Made by a program: the position numbers and the translations under genes. From contig NZ_FNWQ01000001.1 in the NCBI RefSeq assembly GCF_900108365.1, positions 1,364,001 through 1,428,000 on the forward strand: a stretch of 64,000 nt of DNA, written 5' to 3'. Below the pieces are notes generated by a model. That model was not told the DNA's origin. It saw only the letters and a list, made by a program, of their open reading frames with translations, and made no database searches. Origin of the DNA: Chryseobacterium culicis. GTDB taxonomy: Bacteria > Bacteroidota > Bacteroidia > Flavobacteriales > Weeksellaceae. This document shows, piece after piece, positions 60,373 through 64,000 of this stretch (the stretch's first letter is position 1; each line of letters opens with the position of its first letter).

Positions 60373-61044
60373 CTATTTTCCAAATGGCCCAAGAAGGGAT
60401 TTAGAGTTCTTATTTTCGTAATCTTCAATGATATTGAACAGTCCGTTTACAAGCTGTTCGGAGGCAAGCTGGCTCAGTCCTCCTGAATTAACGGTGTTCT
60501 TGTTCCCTCCTAACAGACTGCCCAGAAAATTACTTCCTGATAATGCCGTATTGATGGTTTTTACAATTCCATATTCATTCAGCTTTTCATCTACTTTCGG
60601 AGAAATGGCGGCAATAAGCTGCTGTGATGTTTTTTCTTTCAGAACCTGTGTTGCCGTAGTTCCCTGCATGATTCTTGTAACATCCTGAGCATTAAGACTG
60701 TTTACGGCGCCTTCTAAAATCGGTTTTGACGTATTTACTGTGTAAGCTGCCGCCTGCGCAATATAATCTCTTTCTTTGGCCACCAATGTCGGAGCAACTT
60801 TTTCAAGCATTGAGTTAATATCTCTCAATTCTTTCGGAAGCGCCTTATCTACCATATTATTCTGAAGGAAAGCTTCTTTATTTCCATAAATACCCATTCC
60901 TTTATCAATACCATTCAGCAGAATTCTTTTAATAATAGAAAGCCCCATATCCGAGGTGGCCAGCGTTGTGCAAGACTGTACACTGGTGGTAATAACAGCG
61001 CCGGTCCCTATTATAAGAGCGGCTGCAATGATATATTTTTTCAT
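60373..61044 (-). CDS. DUF4197 lipoprotein
   Basis: A 223-residue lipoprotein (Cys25 in SVQSC). It is mostly alpha-helical: LSIIKRILLNGIDKGMGIYG, MLEKVAPTLVAKERDYIAQA, LEGAVNSLNAQDVTRIMQG, features of DUF4197. Location is periplasmic or on the membrane. Function unknown. Confidence 0.82.
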   Translation of the reverse strand: MKKYIIAAALIIGTGAVITTSVQSCTTLATSDMGLSIIKRILLNGIDKGMGIYGNKEAFLQNNMVDKALPKELRDINSMLEKVAPTLVAKERDYIAQAAAYTVNTSKPILEGAVNSLNAQDVTRIMQGTTATQVLKEKTSQQLIAAISPKVDEKLNEYGIVKTINTALSGSNFLGSLLGGNKNTVNSGGLSQLASEQLVNGLFNIIEDYENKNSKSLLGPFGK

Positions 61045-61409
61045 TGATCTTTTTACTTGATTACTATCTAAAAGCTTTTTGTCAAAAACTGCACCAAAGG
61101 TAATTACTATTCTCTATTTAACAAAATATTACATCCACAGTAAGATTTGGTGATTTTTTTTGATATGGATGTTAATTTAACATTAATGAAATAACGGCTA
61201 ATTGCTATTTATTTTGAATATAAAATTATAATATTTGAATATTTATCATCTTCCCTGTAATAAAACAGGGGAATGCATAAATGTTTAAGATAATTTAACA
61301 TTGTTCGATATTTTTTATATTTTTGGCTAATGTCTTTTTTTGAGATTTTAAATAACTCCACTATTTAGAGACATAAAAATTGAATTTATTTGAATAAAAT
61401 TGAAACTAT
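61045..61409. other. Gene-free AT-rich region with possible receptor promoter
   Basis: No gene is seen. A plus-strand TATTTTTG box is at 61318-61325 with TTG at 61301-61303 (14-bp spacer, somewhat short), 84 bp before the receptor start. A hairpin TTCCCTG/CAGGGGAA (61251-61273) lies upstream. Confidence 0.4.
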
Positions 61410-64000
61410 ATGAAACAAAGTAATTTAAAGTACTCATGTCTCATTGCTGTTCTGTACTTCGGTATGAATACCAATGCGCAGACTGCTAGAAAAGATACGA
61501 CTGCCAAAGAGCAGAAGATCGAAGAAGTGGTCCTGATCGGATATGGGGCTCAGAAAAAAGAAAACGTTACCGGAAGTATCGGAATGGTTTCTGCAAAAGA
61601 TCTGGCGGACAAACCGAACGCCAACCCGGTAAGTTCGATACAGGGTAAACTTGCAGGGGTAAATATTACAAATACAGGTACACCTGGAGGTTCTCCAAGG
61701 GTAGATATCAGAGGTGTTGGTTCATTAACCGGGAATACTGTTTTTATTGTAGATGGTATGATCACAACTGATATTTCTTTCCTTAATCCTCAGGATATTG
61801 AATCTATGAGTGTATTGAAAGATCCATCAAGTTTAGCTATTTTTGGAGCTCAGGCTGCTAATGGTGCGGTGATCATAAAGACTAAGACCGGAAAAGGAAA
61901 ACCTGTTTTTAACATAAATTCATATTTAGGATTTAAAAAGGTGACCAACATTCCTAAAATGGTTAATTCGGATCAGTACATTGAGCTTTACAATGAGAAG
62001 CTGATGAATGATAACGGGAATCTTACCGGGGCAATTTCCAGAGCTAATTTTCCTGCAGATACTAACTGGTATAATGAGATTTTCCGTACCAGTATCATCA
62101 ATTCTAATGATTTTTCTGCAACCGGAAGCATAGGAAAGCTTAATTATTATGGTAGCGTAGGATATCTTCAGGATGAAGGTAACCTTGCAGCAGGCCAGGG
62201 GATTAATTCAGGAAGCGGTTTTAACAGATTTAATACAAAATTAAACCTTAGCTATAAAATTACAGATAATATTACCATTGGAGATAACTTCAGCTTTTCC
62301 AAAATGCGTACTGATGTAGCACAAAATCCTTTATTGGATGCCTATAATGCTCCGCCTATATTTTCTGTTATAAATCCTGCTACAGGAGATTACCAGTTTT
62401 TCAATGGATATTCTATACCTAACCCAAGAGCGAAACTGGATTTATACCGTTCCCAGGTTAGACAGGAAAGATTGCTAAATAATATCTGGGGAGAACTAAA
62501 ATTCTTAAAAGATTTTACTTTCAGAATCAGCTATTCTAGTGATCGTTATAATCCTAGCCAATACGAATATACCCCAACATTGGGCTATGTGCCTGTTGCT
62601 AGCCAGGTGAAATCTACATTGATTACAAGGAATTTTAGGAACAATAATTATGTCTGGGATAATACTATCAACTGGAAGAAGAAATTTGGTAATCATAATT
62701 TTGATGTGCTTGCTGGTTTTTCAAGAACGAGAACTACCTTATCGCAAGATTATTGGTCTGCAAGAAGTGTTAATTATGACGGAACAAATGGTTCTTTAAA
62801 TATCGCAACCGGAACAGACCTCGTTCATGTGGAGGGGGTAGATAGGGATGACGCTGTTGTTTCCGGAGTTTTTCAGGATCAGCAAAGAATTGAATCTTTC
62901 TTTGGAAGAATTAACTATGATTATAAAGGAAAATATTTGATAAATGCATCAATACGTAGAGATGCCAGTTCACAGATTAATGTTGATAGATCTAAAACCT
63001 TTCCGGCAATCAGCGCAGGTTGGGTAATCTCTAAAGAAGACTTTATGAGTGAGCAGAATGTTTTCAATTTATTAAAACTGAGAGCAAGTTACGGTGAATT
63101 AGGAAATCCTAATGTAGGAAGAGGATATACAGCCAATACAACTATTATAGGTGGTGGAGCATATTATGGAAATACAGGGTATCCTGCGCAGACTATCGAT
63201 AAATTTATTGATCCAAATATTGGTTGGGAAACAACAACGGGTAAAGATGTAGGATTAGAAATGGCTTTATTCAGTAATAAGCTTAAAATTGATGCGGCTT
63301 ATTACGATAAAGTTTCTAAAAATGTAGTGTATGGTGTAAACCAGGGAACCGTATCAGGAGCAAGTAACTGGAACAATTTTGTAACGAATGCTTACTCTTT
63401 TAAAAATAGAGGTTTCGAAGTTTCTGTTAATTATAATACTAAACTCAGTGAAAATGTTACCTTTGGAATATATGGTAATTTCACGTCACTTAAAAATGAA
63501 ATCACATCCGTATATGGTGGGTCTTATTTAGAAACAGGAGCCAGTTTATTCGGAAATTCTATCGTTAGATTACAGAATGGTCAACCAGTAGGTTCTTACT
63601 ATGGGTATCAGGTGGCTGGCGTTTTCCAGACCGATGCAGAAGCAGCCGCTTCAGGACAGCCGGGAGCAAAAGCAGGCTGGTTCAAATTTACAGATCAGGA
63701 TGGTAACGGTATCATCGACTCTAGAGATAAAACTTTCTTAGGAAGCCCTATTCCTAAAGGAACTTATGGTTTTGGAGTTAATTTTAATGTATATGATTTT
63801 GATATCGCAGTTGATTTCCAGGGGGTATTCGGTAACAAAATATACAACTATAACCGTGAACAGCGTTTTGGAAACGAAACATGGGATTTAGATATGTATA
63901 ATAACAGATGGCATGGAGCAGGTACTTCTAATACCAACGCAATGATTACCTCTAACCAGTCTATTATTTTACCAAACAGTTTCTATGTAGAAAGCGGCAG
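61410..64000 (+). CDS. SusC/RagA-family TonB-linked outer membrane receptor (3' end outside window)
   Basis: The frame is open from ATG at 61410 to the window end (863 codons). The signal peptide MKQSNLKYSCLIAVLYFGMN ends before TNAQ. After a short linker comes EEVVLIGYGAQKKENVTGSI and the plug domain (SSIQGKLAGVNITNTG, VDIRGVGSLTGNTVFIVDGM, IFGAQAANGAVIIKTKTGKG). The barrel then follows. The N-terminal CarboxypepD-reg-like domain of about 100 residues that most SusC proteins have is absent. The partner SusD gene should lie downstream, outside the window. It would import a glycan, peptide or siderophore. Confidence 0.92.
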   Translation, partial: MKQSNLKYSCLIAVLYFGMNTNAQTARKDTTAKEQKIEEVVLIGYGAQKKENVTGSIGMVSAKDLADKPNANPVSSIQGKLAGVNITNTGTPGGSPRVDIRGVGSLTGNTVFIVDGMITTDISFLNPQDIESMSVLKDPSSLAIFGAQAANGAVIIKTKTGKGKPVFNINSYLGFKKVTNIPKMVNSDQYIELYNEKLMNDNGNLTGAISRANFPADTNWYNEIFRTSIINSNDFSATGSIGKLNYYGSVGYLQDEGNLAAGQGINSGSGFNRFNTKLNLSYKITDNITIGDNFSFSKMRTDVAQNPLLDAYNAPPIFSVINPATGDYQFFNGYSIPNPRAKLDLYRSQVRQERLLNNIWGELKFLKDFTFRISYSSDRYNPSQYEYTPTLGYVPVASQVKSTLITRNFRNNNYVWDNTINWKKKFGNHNFDVLAGFSRTRTTLSQDYWSARSVNYDGTNGSLNIATGTDLVHVEGVDRDDAVVSGVFQDQQRIESFFGRINYDYKGKYLINASIRRDASSQINVDRSKTFPAISAGWVISKEDFMSEQNVFNLLKLRASYGELGNPNVGRGYTANTTIIGGGAYYGNTGYPAQTIDKFIDPNIGWETTTGKDVGLEMALFSNKLKIDAAYYDKVSKNVVYGVNQGTVSGASNWNNFVTNAYSFKNRGFEVSVNYNTKLSENVTFGIYGNFTSLKNEITSVYGGSYLETGASLFGNSIVRLQNGQPVGSYYGYQVAGVFQTDAEAAASGQPGAKAGWFKFTDQDGNGIIDSRDKTFLGSPIPKGTYGFGVNFNVYDFDIAVDFQGVFGNKIYNYNREQRFGNETWDLDMYNNRWHGAGTSNTNAMITSNQSIILPNSFYVESG

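Noticed and set aside
1..64000. CRISPR array, prophage or integrative element
   Set aside because: No regularly spaced direct repeats, no phage structural genes, and the tRNA-Arg at 29740-29816 has no adjacent integrase or duplicated 3' end that I can see.

Overview
The window looks like a chromosomal segment of a Bacteroidota bacterium of the family Weeksellaceae, most likely Chryseobacterium. The evidence is low GC, A-rich translation starts without strong Shine-Dalgarno sites, promoter boxes of the TAnnTTTG type, a partial SusC/RagA-type TonB-dependent receptor, a plant-type glutaminyl cyclase, a lone DUF2805 protein beside cryptochromes, and double-glycine leader peptides of the kind common in Chryseobacterium. 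All family names come from recognising motifs by eye; no database search was run.

Positions 1-9.6 kb form an accessory redox island, almost all on the minus strand: two AraC-type regulators, one MarR-type regulator, six short-chain dehydrogenases (SDR), one NmrA-like protein and one small lipoprotein. Two of the SDR promoters (near 5927 and 6915) share the same architecture: a -7 box followed at identical spacing by two direct repeats set 21 bp apart. Positions 9.8-16.0 kb form a flavin and light module: DUF2805, a photolyase-related protein lacking the usual iron-sulfur cysteines near its C-terminus, a DASH-type cryptochrome, a 51-residue DUF2256 zinc-ribbon protein that overlaps it, a UbiB-family kinase, a TetR regulator and a divergent stand-alone GTP cyclohydrolase II.

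Positions 16-29.6 kb carry a secreted protein, a ceramidase-like membrane protein, an operon of PIG-L deacetylase, a 34-residue membrane peptide, a sodium:solute symporter and a DUF2911 protein, then a Crp/Fnr regulator, an acetyltransferase, a GH20 hexosaminidase, an AraC regulator, a crotonase and an MdaB-like quinone reductase. A tRNA-Arg(ACG) follows at 29.7 kb. Positions 29.9-36.5 kb hold a binding-protein lipoprotein, MtgA, a large membrane protein of the so-called site-specific recombinase family, a tandem pair of six-cysteine double-glycine-leader peptides (33.7-34.1 kb), DUF721, RecF and a UbiA-like protein.

From 36.5 kb nearly everything is on the plus strand. A giant alpha-2-macroglobulin-like protein is followed by ecotin, giving two unrelated protease inhibitors in a row. 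Next come a TolC-HlyD-ABC-2 permease set without an ATPase gene, many small enzymes (VOC, DUF1569, DUF1398, DUF2490, AHSA1, GNAT), a bestrophin, a CPA1 antiporter, two tandem glutaminyl cyclases, a deoxynucleoside kinase, an ArsC-like protein, three small minus-strand genes, and the start of the SusC-like receptor that runs off the window end.

The strongest candidates for something little described are the cysteine-rich peptide pair, the shared SDR operators with 21-bp period, and the DUF2256/cryptochrome overlap within the flavin module. At least eleven predicted signal peptides in this window are followed by Gln, which makes the tandem glutaminyl cyclases notable.
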